A stretch of DNA of 64,000 bases, taken from the NCBI RefSeq assembly GCF_900110955.1, contig NZ_FOFR01000013.1, forward strand, positions 124,001 through 188,000. Direction: 5' to 3'. This DNA comes from Lentzea xinjiangensis. Lineage in GTDB: Bacteria > Actinomycetota > Actinomycetes > Mycobacteriales > Pseudonocardiaceae. A program made the position numbers and the translations under genes. Positions 20,195 to 30,038 of the stretch are shown one piece after another (position 1 is the stretch's first letter; the number at the start of each line of letters is the position of its first letter). The notes beneath the pieces are model-generated. The model was given only the letters and a program-made list of their open reading frames with translations, ran no database searches and was not told the DNA's origin.

Positions 20195-21322
20195 TCAGAA
20201 CAAGGTCAGCTCGGTCTGGGGCTCTGCCTTCGGCTGAGCGGGCACAACGGGCTGCGGCACGGGCTGCGTGGCGGGCTGCGGGACAAGCTGCTGCGTCGCA
20301 AGCTGGGTGGCGGACTGCGGGACAGGCTGCGCGGCGGACCGCGACACAAGCTGCGGCACGGGCTGCACGGCGGGCTGCAACACGGGCTGCGGCGCACACC
20401 GGGCGGTCGTGACGCTCCTCGCGAACCCGGCCAGCTCGTCAGCCGCCCCCGGCGCCGCCCGCCGCAGGTGGCCGAGGGCGCGGGCGAGCAGCAGCTCCGC
20501 CTGCTGCTCGCACCACCTCCGCCCGCCGGCCCGCTCGACGAGCGCCGCCCGTTCACGGGGTGACGCGTCGCCCGCGTAGACGTCCGTGCCGGCGTTGATC
20601 GCCGCCGCGACCGGGAGGGTGCGGCGGCGGTGCGCGAGGTCGTCGTAGAGCGGCCTGCCGCTGACGACGGCACCGCCCCAGATGGCCAGCACGTCGTCCA
20701 CGTGCTTGCGCGCCAGGCCGATGTCGTCGCCGAACTCCCTGAAGTCGTCGGCCTGCGCACGGGTCGCGCCCGCGGCCAGCGCGCCGAGCTCGCACGCCGT
20801 CGCCGTCAGCGCGCTGTGCTTCGCCGCCGCGACGCCCAGGTGCTCCGCCAGGTCGACGTCGTCGCGCTCGTCCATGTCGAGCTCCTGGACGTAACCGTCC
20901 ACAACGGACAGCAAAGCGGTGTTGAGGGCCACCACCTCCGGCTTGGTGAGCAGCGTGAAGGCGAGGGAGAGGAGCTCCTCGGCCGTGCCGACCGCCCTCT
21001 CGTCGCCGAACTCGACCCACGCGCTCGGCCGGTGGTTCCTGCTGACCGCGCGGGCCATGAGGTCGGCGTGGAGGTGTTCGTGCAGGTGCGCGAGCTCCAG
21101 CGCGACGGCGACCCGCACCGCGTCGGCGGCGTCGCCGATCGCCTCGGCGCAGAGCAGCGTGAGCGCGGCCGTGGTGAGGTCGTGTCCCGCGAGGCCGTAC
21201 TCGGCCACCTCGCGGGTGCTGTCCGGCAGGCCGGCCAGCACGGCGCGCAGCGGCGGCTCGACCGCGGCACGGGTCCGCTCCGGCACGTCCCTCGGCGGCG
21301 CGGTCACGTCGATGCTCGTCAT
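20195..21322 (-). CDS. Polyprenyl synthetase-like protein lacking first Asp-rich motif, with Pro/Gln tail
   Basis: A 375-aa protein with the all-helical prenyl-transferase fold. The second-motif region is recognisable (RKHVDDVLAIWGG), but the position of the first DDxxD reads HLHADLMARAVSRNHRPSAW, without the metal-binding aspartates, so normal prenyl transfer is doubtful. After about residue 305 comes a tail of some 65 residues made of PQP/VQP/ATQ repeats ending in LTLF, not seen in ordinary members. ATG 21322 has GGGAGGAC five to six bases upstream. Divergent from an aldo/keto reductase gene, with no other terpenoid gene beside it. It may be a regulatory or structural derivative. Confidence 0.75.
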   Translation of the reverse strand: MTSIDVTAPPRDVPERTRAAVEPPLRAVLAGLPDSTREVAEYGLAGHDLTTAALTLLCAEAIGDAADAVRVAVALELAHLHEHLHADLMARAVSRNHRPSAWVEFGDERAVGTAEELLSLAFTLLTKPEVVALNTALLSVVDGYVQELDMDERDDVDLAEHLGVAAAKHSALTATACELGALAAGATRAQADDFREFGDDIGLARKHVDDVLAIWGGAVVSGRPLYDDLAHRRRTLPVAAAINAGTDVYAGDASPRERAALVERAGGRRWCEQQAELLLARALGHLRRAAPGAADELAGFARSVTTARCAPQPVLQPAVQPVPQLVSRSAAQPVPQSATQLATQQLVPQPATQPVPQPVVPAQPKAEPQTELTLF

Positions 21323-21496
21323 GCAGTCCTCCCAGACCTCGGGAACGACGCTAAACCCGCTGATCAGGTGCACGAGCGCGGATGCCACTGTCGTGTCGAA
21401 GAGGGGCACGATCCGGCGAGCCGGACTACGTTGATGTTGAACGGGTTGTCGTCACCGTCACCCGACCGTGATCATCGTTCTCCTGAGGGGCTGACC

Positions 21497-22458
<962 letters not shown>

Positions 22459-22462
<4 letters not shown>

Positions 22463-22797
22463 CGCACGGCTGCTTCTTCGCGGAGCTGCGCCAACAGCTC
22501 GTTCTGCCCGGCCAGCAGCTCGGTCAGGATGCACCTGGCCGCTCTGAGCAGGTCGGCCACGTCGGCACCCGCGAGGGCGTACACCACGGTCGAGCCCTCG
22601 CGGGTCGCGGTGACGATCCCCGCCCTGCGCAGCACGGCGAGCTGCGCCGAGAGGTTCGAGGCCTCCACCTCGATCTCGGCGAGCAGCTCGCGCACGGCCA
22701 TCGGCCCGTCCTGCAGCAGCTCCAGCACCCGGATGCGCACCGGGTGCCCGAGCATCCGGAAGAACTCGGCCTTGGCCTGGTGCAGCGCGACGGGCAA
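22459..22797 (-). CDS. ArsR-family regulator
   Basis: A 112-aa winged-helix protein: AKAEFFRMLGHPVRIRVLEL, recognition region VEASNLSAQLAVLRRAGIVT and wing REGSTVVYALAG. The helix has no CxC metal-site pair; the single Cys in ARCILTE is outside the usual metal motif, so a non-metal signal is likely. The start appears to be TTG at 22797, three bases beyond the stop of the small upstream gene, giving tight coupling. The palindrome upstream of the pair is the probable operator. Confidence 0.8.
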
Positions 22798-22800
22798 CGG

Positions 22801-22956
22801 TCAGCCCACCCCGTGTTCCGCGGCGAGCCGCCGCAGGTTGGCGAGGTCGGCGCCGTGCACCTCGGCGGTGTAGGTGTCCTGCCGCTCGACGGCCTGGCGC
22901 ACGGCTTCCTCCGCCTGCTCGATGCGGGCGAGGAGGTTGTCCCGGAACTCGTTCAC
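22801..22956 (-). CDS. Small helical protein, 51 aa, cotranscribed with ArsR
   Basis: From GTG 22956 the frame reads VNEFRDNLLARIEQAEEAVR and continues as a charged amphipathic helix to HGVG. It is Glu/Arg/Ala-rich with heptad-like spacing. The GTG is preceded by AGGG at about ten bases and lies just downstream of a large palindrome. Longer in-frame forms would run through that palindrome and are less likely. The ArsR gene starts within four bases of its stop. Function unknown; perhaps an effector or partner of the regulator. Confidence 0.6.
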   Translation of the reverse strand: MNEFRDNLLARIEQAEEAVRQAVERQDTYTAEVHGADLANLRRLAAEHGVG

Positions 22957-22969
22957 GGCATCACGCCCT

Positions 22970-22997
22970 GTCGACTTGAAGAACTCTTCAAGCCGAC
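22970..22997. promoter_or_regulatory. Large palindrome, probable ArsR operator
   Basis: CTTGAAGA-AC-TCTTCAAG (22975-22992) is a perfect 8-bp inverted repeat with a two-base centre, extended by GTCG at 22970-22973 and CGAC at 22994-22997 (13-base arms with one mismatch). The geometry resembles ArsR/SmtB 12-2-12 operators and sits 14-41 bases upstream of the small gene. Confidence 0.65.
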
Positions 22998-23094
22998 GGT
23001 ACTCGGGTGGCGGTGCACACGAAGACTCGCTGGACCGCAGACGTCGGACGAACATGGTTGAGCGTGCCGCAGAAGCGGACATAGACTCCTCCGC

Positions 23095-23493
23095 GTGCCG
23101 AATTTGCGGATCAGCGAGGCCGCCGCGCTGCTCGGGGTGAGCGACGACACCCTGCGCCGGTGGATCGACCAGGGGCGCCTGGAGCCCGTCGTGCTCGACA
23201 ACGGGCGCAAGGGCGTCAGCGGGACCGAGCTGGCCGCGTTCGCCCAGAAGATGACCGAGACGGCCGAGCACGGTGCGACGGTGGCGGCTTCCGCGCGCAA
23301 CCGGATGAGGGGCATCGTCACCCGCGTCCTCAAGGACGGCGTGATGGCGCAGGTCGACATGCAGGCCGGGCCGTTCCGCGTCACGTCGCTGATGAGCCGC
23401 GAGGCCGCGGACGAGCTCGGGCTGGAGGTGGGCAGCGTCGCCGTCGCCTCCATCAAGTCCACCCACGTCGTCGTCGAGATCCCGGAGGCCTGA
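23095..23493 (+). CDS. Molybdate-responsive regulator/binding protein (HTH + Mop domain)
   Basis: A 132-aa protein: an excisionase/MerR-type HTH at residues 3-50 (RISEAAALLGVSDDTLRRWI) followed by a Mop/TOBE domain at 65-130 (SARNRMRGIVTRVLKDGVMA, SREAADELGLEVGSVAVASI, KSTHVVVEI). Mop domains bind molybdate oxyanions. Together with the modABC genes directly downstream this is a one-piece molybdate sensor replacing ModE. The GTG at 23095 has no upstream alternative. The stop is one base before modA, so it heads the operon and probably controls it. Confidence 0.88.
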   Translation: MPNLRISEAAALLGVSDDTLRRWIDQGRLEPVVLDNGRKGVSGTELAAFAQKMTETAEHGATVAASARNRMRGIVTRVLKDGVMAQVDMQAGPFRVTSLMSREAADELGLEVGSVAVASIKSTHVVVEIPEA

Positions 23494-23494
23494 G

Positions 23495-24232
23495 GTGAGG
23501 CGCGCACTCGCGGTGGCCGCGCTGCTGCTGGCCGGTTGCGGATCTCCGGCGGCCACCGGCCCCACGAAGATCACGGTGTTCGCGGCGGCGTCGCTCACCG
23601 AGGCGTTCACGACGCTCGGTGAGCGGTTCGAGGCGGCGAACCCCAGGATCGAGGTCGTGTTCAGCTTCGCCGGCAGCTCGGCGCTCGCGCGGCAGATCAA
23701 CCAGGGCGCGCCCGCCGACGTGTTCGCGTCCGCGGCTCCGGCGAACATGGAACAGGTGACCGGCACCGGAGCGGTCACGGCGGCGCCGGTGACGTTCGCG
23801 CGGAACACGTTGCAGATCGCCGTGCCCAAGGGAAACCCCGCCGGGATCACCGGGATCGGGGACTTCGGCAGGGCCGGCCTGAAGATCGCGCTGTGCGCGG
23901 AGCAGGTGCCGTGCGGGGCGGCGGCCGCCGAGGTCTTCGAGGCCGCCGGGGTCACGGCGGCACCGGACACGGTGGAACAGGACGTGAAAGCCGTGCTCGC
24001 CAAGGTGTCGCTGGGCGAGGTCGACGCGGCGCTCGTCTACCGCACGGACGTGCGGTCCGGCAAGGACGTCGAGGGGCTGGACTTCGCGGAGGCCGCCCAG
24101 GCGGTCAACGACTACCCCATCGCGCCGCTGGCCAAGGCGTCCGACGCCGCCACCGCCCAGGCCTTCGTCGACCACGTGCTGTCACCGGAGGGGCGCGAGG
24201 TCCTGACCGCGGCCGGGTTCGCGGCGCCGTGA
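23495..24232 (+). CDS. modA: Molybdate ABC transporter substrate-binding lipoprotein ModA
   Basis: A 245-aa extracytoplasmic binding protein. The signal peptide ends in the lipobox LLLAGC with lipidated Cys15. Mature motifs TVFAAASLTEAF, FSFAGSSALARQINQGAPAD and VDAALVYRTDV are those of ModA, where the Ser residues of AAASL and SSAL contact molybdate. The GTG start lies one base after the Mop regulator stop; the TGA overlaps the modB GTG by four bases. Confidence 0.95.
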   Translation: MRRALAVAALLLAGCGSPAATGPTKITVFAAASLTEAFTTLGERFEAANPRIEVVFSFAGSSALARQINQGAPADVFASAAPANMEQVTGTGAVTAAPVTFARNTLQIAVPKGNPAGITGIGDFGRAGLKIALCAEQVPCGAAAAEVFEAAGVTAAPDTVEQDVKAVLAKVSLGEVDAALVYRTDVRSGKDVEGLDFAEAAQAVNDYPIAPLAKASDAATAQAFVDHVLSPEGREVLTAAGFAAP

Positions 24233-25008
24233 GGTCGAGGCTGCCCGTCGTCCTCGTCCTGCCCGCGGTCGTGGGACTGGCCTTCCTGCTCGTGCCGTTG
24301 GTCGGCCTGCTCGTCGAGGCCCCGTGGGGAACGCTGCCGGCGCAGCTCCTCAGCGCCGAGGTGGGTCAGGCCCTGCGGCTCTCGCTGGTCTGCGCGTCGC
24401 TCGCGACGCTCGTGTGCCTCGTGCTCGGCGTGCCCCTCGCGTGGCTGCTGGCGCGCGGCGACCTGCCGGGCCGGGGGGTGCTCCGCGCCCTGGTGACCGT
24501 GCCGCTGGTCCTGCCGCCGGTGGTCGGCGGGGTCGCGCTGCTGCTGGTGCTCGGGCGGCGCGGGCTCGCCGGGCAGTACCTCGACCAGTGGTTCGGGATC
24601 TCGCTGCCGTTCACCACGACGGGAGTCGTGCTCGCCGAGGCGTTCGTGGCGATGCCGTTCCTGGTCATCTCGGTCGAGGGCGCGCTCAGGGCCGCCGATC
24701 CGCGGTACGAGGAGGCGGCCGCGACGCTCGGCGCGTCGCGCTGGCTCACGTTCCGGCGCGTGACGCTGCCGGGCGTCATGCCGGGCGTGGTCGCGGGAAC
24801 CGTGCTGTGCTGGGCCCGCGCGCTCGGCGAGTTCGGCGCGACGATCACGTTCGCGGGCAACTTCCCCGGCGAGACGACGACCATGCCGCTGGCCGTCTAC
24901 CTCGCGCTGGAGACCGATCCGGATGCCGCGATCGTGCTCAGCATCGTGCTGCTGCTGGTCTCCGTCGGCGTGCTGGCGGGGTTGCGGGACAGGTGGATCC
25001 GCGCATGA
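24229..25008 (+). CDS. modB: Molybdate ABC transporter permease ModB
   Basis: A 259-aa inner-membrane permease with five to six helices and the EAA loop EEAAATLGASRWLTFRRVTLP that docks the ATPase. Residues such as LVTVPLVLPPVVGG and FGATITFAGNFPGETTTMPL are typical of ModB/CysT-type permeases. GTG start overlaps the modA stop (GTGA), and its stop overlaps the modC start (ATGA). Confidence 0.95.
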   Translation: MRSRLPVVLVLPAVVGLAFLLVPLVGLLVEAPWGTLPAQLLSAEVGQALRLSLVCASLATLVCLVLGVPLAWLLARGDLPGRGVLRALVTVPLVLPPVVGGVALLLVLGRRGLAGQYLDQWFGISLPFTTTGVVLAEAFVAMPFLVISVEGALRAADPRYEEAAATLGASRWLTFRRVTLPGVMPGVVAGTVLCWARALGEFGATITFAGNFPGETTTMPLAVYLALETDPDAAIVLSIVLLLVSVGVLAGLRDRWIRA

Positions 25009-26033
25009 CCCTGCAGGCGGAGCTCCGGGTCCACCGCGACGGCTTCACCCTCGAACTGGACCTCGTCGTCGAGCAGGGCGAGGTCGTGGCGCTGCTCGGT
25101 CCCAACGGCGCCGGCAAGACCACCGCGTTGCGCGCCCTCGCCGGCCTGCTGCCGGGCAGCCGCGTCACCGCGGACGGGTCGAGCTGGGACGGTCTGCCCA
25201 CCGAGAAGCGGCCGGTGGGCGTGGTCTTCCAGGACTACCTGCTCTTCGCGACCATGAGCGTGCTCGACAACGTCGCGTTCGGCCTGCGCGCCCGCGGCGC
25301 CCGCAAGGCCGAGGCCGATGCCGCCGCCCTGCGGTGGCTCACCCGCGTCGGGCTCGCCGAGTTCGCGAAGGCCAGGCCCCGCACGCTCTCCGGCGGCCAG
25401 GCCCAGCGCGTCGCCCTGGCCCGCGCCCTGGCCACCTCACCGGAGCTGCTGCTGCTCGACGAACCCCTGGCCGCACTGGACGCGAGCACCCGGCTGCGCC
25501 TGAGGTCGGAGCTGGGCAGGCACCTGCGGGACTACCCCGGTCACACGCTCCTGATCACCCACGACCCGTTGGACGCCATGGTCCTCGCCGACCGCCTCGT
25601 CATCGTGGAGAACGGCCGCGTGGTGCAGCAGGGCACGCCGCGCGAGGTCGTCCGGCAACCCCGCACCGACTACGTGGCCCACCTCGTCGGCCTGAACTTC
25701 TACCGGGGCGTGGCGGACGGGACCGAGGTGCGGCTCGACGGCGGTGGCACGCTCACCGTCGCGGAGCCCGCGCGAGGGCCGGTGCACGTGGTGTTCGCGC
25801 CGTCCGCGGTCAGCCTGTTCACCGAGAGGCCCGCCGGAAGCCCGCGCAACACCTGGCGGGCCGTCGTCGCCGGCGTCGAGCAGCACGCCCACACCACCCG
25901 CGTCGACCTCGACGGCTCCCCCGCCGTGTTCGCCGACGTCACCACCGCCACGGTCGCCGAGCTGCGGCTGCGACCCGGCGACCCGCTGTGGGTGTCGCTG
26001 AAGGCGACGGAGATCCACACCTACGCGCGGTGA
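25005..26033 (+). CDS. modC: Molybdate ABC transporter ATPase ModC
   Basis: A 342-aa ABC ATPase. Walker A GPNGAGKTT, Q-loop VFQDYLLF, signature LSGGQAQRVALARAL, Walker B LLLLDEPLAALD and switch His in LLITHDPLDAM are all present. The C-terminal 100 residues form a TOBE-like regulatory domain after GLNFYRGVADG. Last gene of the mop-modABC operon; its stop faces the acyl-CoA dehydrogenase stop three bases away, leaving no room for a terminator between them. Confidence 0.95.
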   Translation: MTLQAELRVHRDGFTLELDLVVEQGEVVALLGPNGAGKTTALRALAGLLPGSRVTADGSSWDGLPTEKRPVGVVFQDYLLFATMSVLDNVAFGLRARGARKAEADAAALRWLTRVGLAEFAKARPRTLSGGQAQRVALARALATSPELLLLDEPLAALDASTRLRLRSELGRHLRDYPGHTLLITHDPLDAMVLADRLVIVENGRVVQQGTPREVVRQPRTDYVAHLVGLNFYRGVADGTEVRLDGGGTLTVAEPARGPVHVVFAPSAVSLFTERPAGSPRNTWRAVVAGVEQHAHTTRVDLDGSPAVFADVTTATVAELRLRPGDPLWVSLKATEIHTYAR

Positions 26034-26036
26034 GGC

Positions 26037-27227
26037 TCACACGAACGCGCTCTGCCCGGTGATCGCCTTGCCGACGATCAGCGTGTTCATCTCCCGCGTG
26101 CCCTCGAACGAGTAGATCGCCTCGGCGTCGGCGAAGAAGCGGGCCACGCCGTGGTCGAGCACGATGCCGTTGCCGCCGAAGATCTCCCGGCTCCAGGCGA
26201 CGACCTCGCGCATCCTGGAGGTCACGAACGCCTTCGCGAGCGAGGAGTGCTCGTCCCGGAAGACGCCCGCGTCCTGCAGCCGGGCGAGCTGCACGAGCAT
26301 GCCCCAGGAGGCGGTGATGTTGCCGAGCGACTTCACCAGCAGGTCCTGCACGAGCTGGAAGCCCGCGATCGGGCGGCCGAACTGCTCGCGCTGCCCGGCG
26401 TGGGCGAGGGCGAGCTCGTAGGCGCCGATCATCAGGCCGAGCGCCTGCCAGGCGACCCCGCCGCGGGTGGCGCGCAGGATCTCGGCGACGTCGCGGAACG
26501 AGTTCACCCGCTGCAACCGGTCGGCTTCCGGCACCCGGACGTCGGTGAGCGTGATCTCGGCGTTCTCCACGATCCGGAACGCGATCTTGCCCTCGATCTT
26601 CTCCGCGGCGAAGCCGGGCGTGCCCTTCTCGACGACGAAACCCTTGACCTGGTCGTCGTCGAGGTCGCGGGCCCACACGACCACGTAGTCGGCGAAGGTG
26701 GCGTTGCCGATCCACCTCTTCGCGCCGTTCAGCACCCACGCGTCGCCCTCGCGCCGGGCGGTGGTGCGCATGCCGCCCGCCACGTCGGACCCGCCCAGCG
26801 GCTCGGTCATCGCGAACGCGCCGATCTTGTCCATCGCGGCCATGGCCGGCAGCCAGCGGTCGCGCTGTTCGGGCGAGCCGCCCGAGTGGATCGAGTACAT
26901 CGCGAGTCCGTTGTGGACGCCGAAGAAGGTCGCGACCGACGCGTCCGTGCGCGTCATCTCCATCGCCAGCATGCCGGTGAGCAGGTTGCTGACGGCGGCG
27001 GGGTGCTCGCCGTAGCCCTCGTAGGGCAGCGCGGTGAGGCCGGCGCCGCGGAACTTCGCGATCAGCTCGTGCGGGAACTCGCCCTTGGCCCAGTACTCGT
27101 TGACGAGCGGCTTGATCTCGGTGGTCATGAACTCGCGGGCGCCCAGCAGGATCTTGCGCTCGTCGTCGGCGAGCAGCGCCTCGTAGTCGTAGAAGTCGGC
27201 GGTCAGCCGGTCGTCGGGACGGTCCAC
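26037..27227 (-). CDS. Acyl-CoA dehydrogenase, glutaryl-CoA dehydrogenase-like
   Basis: A 396-aa FAD-dependent dehydrogenase. Family signatures AFAMTEPLGGSDVAGGMRTT, KRWIGNATFADYVVVWAR and the C-terminal IFGGNGIVLDHGVARFFAD are clear; the catalytic base is Glu375 in YSFEGTREMN, the position used by glutaryl-CoA and related dehydrogenases. Exact acyl substrate is uncertain. The GTG at 27227 is fixed by GGGAGGAG seven bases upstream. Likely monocistronic. Confidence 0.9.
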   Translation of the reverse strand: MDRPDDRLTADFYDYEALLADDERKILLGAREFMTTEIKPLVNEYWAKGEFPHELIAKFRGAGLTALPYEGYGEHPAAVSNLLTGMLAMEMTRTDASVATFFGVHNGLAMYSIHSGGSPEQRDRWLPAMAAMDKIGAFAMTEPLGGSDVAGGMRTTARREGDAWVLNGAKRWIGNATFADYVVVWARDLDDDQVKGFVVEKGTPGFAAEKIEGKIAFRIVENAEITLTDVRVPEADRLQRVNSFRDVAEILRATRGGVAWQALGLMIGAYELALAHAGQREQFGRPIAGFQLVQDLLVKSLGNITASWGMLVQLARLQDAGVFRDEHSSLAKAFVTSRMREVVAWSREIFGGNGIVLDHGVARFFADAEAIYSFEGTREMNTLIVGKAITGQSAFV

Positions 27228-27317
27228 GTCACTTCTCCTCCCATGCCGTCGGAAACGGCGAGCACCGAGTACGTGGAGGAGCCGCGGGCGTCTTCCACGG
27301 CCCTGATCAGCCGTCCG

Positions 27318-27355
27318 GGATCGCGCGGGAGCGGGTGCCGCACCCGCGGCGATCC
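27318..27355. terminator. Nested stem-loop between SARP gene and acyl-CoA dehydrogenase gene
   Basis: An inner perfect hairpin GCGGGTG-CCG-CACCCGC (27331-27347) is enclosed by an outer inverted repeat GGATCGC (27318-27324)/GCGATCC (27349-27355). It lies about 80 bases downstream of the SARP regulator stop on the minus strand and probably ends that transcript; the rest of 27228-27433 shows no gene. Confidence 0.55.
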
Positions 27356-27433
27356 GTCATGTCCGAGGATCGTCTCCGGCACGCACGCCGGAACCGTGAT
27401 CTCCGCCTCAGCCGGTCGGGTGGTGGCCCACCG

Positions 27434-29980
27434 CTACCCGTCCAGGCCGGCCAGCCTGCGCGACGCCTCCGACTCGCCCCACCGGAACCCGATCCGCCGC
27501 GACAGCGCGGCGGCCTCGCCGTAGGAGGCCCTGGCGTCGTGTGGCCGTCCGGCCTGCTCGTGCACGATCCCGCGGTCGAGCAGCACGCCCGCCTCGACCT
27601 GCCTGTCCCCCACCGAACGCGCGAGCCCCAACGCCTCCTCCGCGAGGCCGAGGGCCCGGTCCGCTGATCCGAGCCGGCGGTGGGCGTCGACCATGTTCAC
27701 CAGCGCGTGCAGCTCGCCGGACCGGTCGCCGCACGCGCGCAACGTCGTCAGCGCTTCCCGGTAGCAGGCCAGGGCGGCGGGGAGGTCACCCAGCGCCGCG
27801 CGCACGAGACCGAGGTTCGTGCGCACGTGGGCGGCGCCCCGGGAGTCGGCGAGCTCCTCGCGCACCGACAGCGAGGCCTCCAGCGACGTGAGCGCCGCCG
27901 GCAGGTCGCGCCGGCGCCAGTGCGCGACGCCGAGGTTGTTGAGCGTCGCGGCTTCCAGCCGGCGGTCGTGCAGCCGCCGGGCCAGCGCCAGCGCCGCCGT
28001 CCAGTGCCGCTCGGCCTCGGCGAACCTCGACCCGCGCTCGCAGGCCGCCCCGAGCTCCTTCAGCGCCACCGCTTCCGCGCGCACGTCGCCCAGCGAGCGG
28101 GCGGCCTCCAGCGCGAGGGTGGTGAGCGCGACCCAGTCCGCCACCTCGCCGCGACGGCGGAAGTACCCGGACAGGGCGGCGGCGAACGCGATCGCGCCGG
28201 CCGGCGAGGCCTGGTGCGCGGCCGCGACCAGGTTCTCGCGCTCCTCGGCGAGCCAGACGTCGGCCGGGCTGCCGGCCAGGGCCTCCAGGTAGTGCCCGTG
28301 CAGGCGTTCCAGCGCCAGCGACCGTTCGGCGGACGACTCCACGGCACGGCAGCGTTCCCGCGCGAAGAGGCGCAACAGGCCGTGCAGGGCGAACCGGCCG
28401 GGCACCGGTTCCTCGACGAGGTGGGCGGCGACCAGCTCGGCGAGCGGCTCCTCGACGTCCGGCAGGCCGGTCAGCGCCCGTACCGCCGCGACCGCGACGT
28501 CGGGGCCGTCGAGGAGCCCGAGGAACCGGAAAACCCCCGCCACGGCCGGAGAACTCAGTTCGGCGTAGCTGACCTCGAACGCCGAGCGCACCGCCACGTC
28601 GCCGAGGCCCAGCTCACCGAGGCGGCGGGCCTCGGCTGCCAGGCGGGACGCGAGCAGCGAGCCGGTCCACTGTGGACTGGTGGTGAGCCGGGCGCCCGCG
28701 ATCCGCAGCGCCAGGGGCAGTCCACCGCACCGGCGCGCGAGCTCCGCCGCGTCGTCGACCTGCCCGGCGACCGCCTCGAGCAGCGCGCCGGCCTCCTGCG
28801 GCGGCAGGGCCCCGAGCCGCACGTGCGAGGCGCCGGGCACCCCGGCGAGCGGGCGGCGTGACGTGATCAGCACGACCGAGCCGGGCCCCGTGGGCAGCAA
28901 CCGCGTGACCTGTGCCGCGGTCGCGACGTCGTCCAGCACCACCAGCAACCTGCGCGAGGCGGTGAGCGAGCGGTAGCGCAGGGCGTCCTCGTCGCCGGGA
29001 CGTTCGCCCAGGGCGCGCAGGAACTCACCCAGGACCCGGTCGGCGGCGCCGTCGGAGAGGCTGGCGTGGAGCCGGCCGTCCGGGAACCGGGGCGCGATCT
29101 CGTGGGCGGCGCGCACCGCCAGCGCGGACTTGCCGACGCCCGCCTGCCCGGTGATCACGCACACCGCGACACCGTCCCGCGCCACCCGCGCCTTGACGAC
29201 CTCCAGTTCGCTGCCGCGGCCGGAGAACGCGGCCACGTCCGGCGGTAGCTGCCGGATCGCCGACACGCCAACGGGTTTGGCGCGCAGGAGCTCCGCCTGG
29301 AGCCTGCGCAGCGGCTCCCCCGGCTCGACGCCCAGCTCGTCGCGCAGCACCCGGTGGCACTCCCGGTAGGCCGCCAGCGCCTCGGCGGGCCGTCCCGCGC
29401 GCCGCAGCGCGAGCATCTGCAGCTCCCGCAGGCGTTCGTCCACCGGGTGCTCGCGCACCCACTCGCCGAGGTCCGCGACGATCCCGGCGTGCCGGCCGAG
29501 GTCCAGCTCCGCCTCGGCGCACTCGACGCGCGCGGCCAGCCGCAGCTCCTCCAGCCGGGCGGCGACCCCGCGCAGCAGCCCGGCCGCCGCGAGATCGGCC
29601 AGCGCGGGCCCGCGCCACAGCGCGAGCGCCTCCCGGTAGCGCCGCGGGCTGCGTTCCTCGCGGGCGAGGGCGAGCAGTTCGGTGAACCGGGCGAGGTCCA
29701 GCTCGGCGGGACCGGCCTCCACGAGGTAGCCGGGCGGGCGCGACACCAGCCGCGCCCCGACGACCTTGCGCAGCTGGTAGACGTAGACCTGGAGGTTCTT
29801 GAGCGCCGTCTTGGGCGGCGCGTCGTCCCACAGCGCGCTGATCAGCCGCTCGACCGGCACCACCCGGCCGGGCCGGGTGAGCAGCAGCGCGAGCACGGCC
29901 CGTTGCTGGGGCGGTCCGAGGCCCAGCCGCCCGCCGTCGTCGGCGTGGCACTCCACCGGCCCGAGCACCCGGAACTCCAC
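27434..29980 (-). CDS. AfsR/SARP-family regulator (BTAD-NB-ARC-TPR)
   Basis: An 848-aa transcription regulator in AfsR architecture: OmpR-type winged helix (residues 1-90, ALKNLQVYVYQLRKVVGARL), bacterial transcriptional activation domain (95-240, ending RDELGVEPGEPLRRLQAELL), NB-ARC ATPase (P-loop GQAGVGKSA at 278-286, VLDDVA Walker B, GGLPLALRIAGA), then TPR repeats from about 600 to the end. The family activates secondary metabolism genes. The GTG at 29980 starts exactly at EFRVLGPVE. No biosynthetic cluster adjoins it, so it may act globally or on distant genes. Confidence 0.9.
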   Translation of the reverse strand: MEFRVLGPVECHADDGGRLGLGPPQQRAVLALLLTRPGRVVPVERLISALWDDAPPKTALKNLQVYVYQLRKVVGARLVSRPPGYLVEAGPAELDLARFTELLALAREERSPRRYREALALWRGPALADLAAAGLLRGVAARLEELRLAARVECAEAELDLGRHAGIVADLGEWVREHPVDERLRELQMLALRRAGRPAEALAAYRECHRVLRDELGVEPGEPLRRLQAELLRAKPVGVSAIRQLPPDVAAFSGRGSELEVVKARVARDGVAVCVITGQAGVGKSALAVRAAHEIAPRFPDGRLHASLSDGAADRVLGEFLRALGERPGDEDALRYRSLTASRRLLVVLDDVATAAQVTRLLPTGPGSVVLITSRRPLAGVPGASHVRLGALPPQEAGALLEAVAGQVDDAAELARRCGGLPLALRIAGARLTTSPQWTGSLLASRLAAEARRLGELGLGDVAVRSAFEVSYAELSSPAVAGVFRFLGLLDGPDVAVAAVRALTGLPDVEEPLAELVAAHLVEEPVPGRFALHGLLRLFARERCRAVESSAERSLALERLHGHYLEALAGSPADVWLAEERENLVAAAHQASPAGAIAFAAALSGYFRRRGEVADWVALTTLALEAARSLGDVRAEAVALKELGAACERGSRFAEAERHWTAALALARRLHDRRLEAATLNNLGVAHWRRRDLPAALTSLEASLSVREELADSRGAAHVRTNLGLVRAALGDLPAALACYREALTTLRACGDRSGELHALVNMVDAHRRLGSADRALGLAEEALGLARSVGDRQVEAGVLLDRGIVHEQAGRPHDARASYGEAAALSRRIGFRWGESEASRRLAGLDG

Positions 29981-30038
29981 AGCCGCGGATCGTAACCACC
30001 GCACGGGTACCGTTCCCGCTCGCGCCCCGGAGCCGGGT

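Noticed and set aside
16131..20237. 1368-codon plus-strand frame opposite icmF
   Set aside because: Antisense shadow of icmF with no recognisable domain and biased composition (Val/Arg/His/Gln/Leu).
20630..21496. N-terminal extension of the aldo/keto reductase
   Set aside because: It lies opposite the prenyl-synthase-like gene; the reductase fold begins at the ATG 21497, which has its own ribosome site.
26036..26037. Terminator between modC and the acyl-CoA dehydrogenase gene
   Set aside because: The two stop codons are only three bases apart and no stem-loop was found in the immediate flanks.
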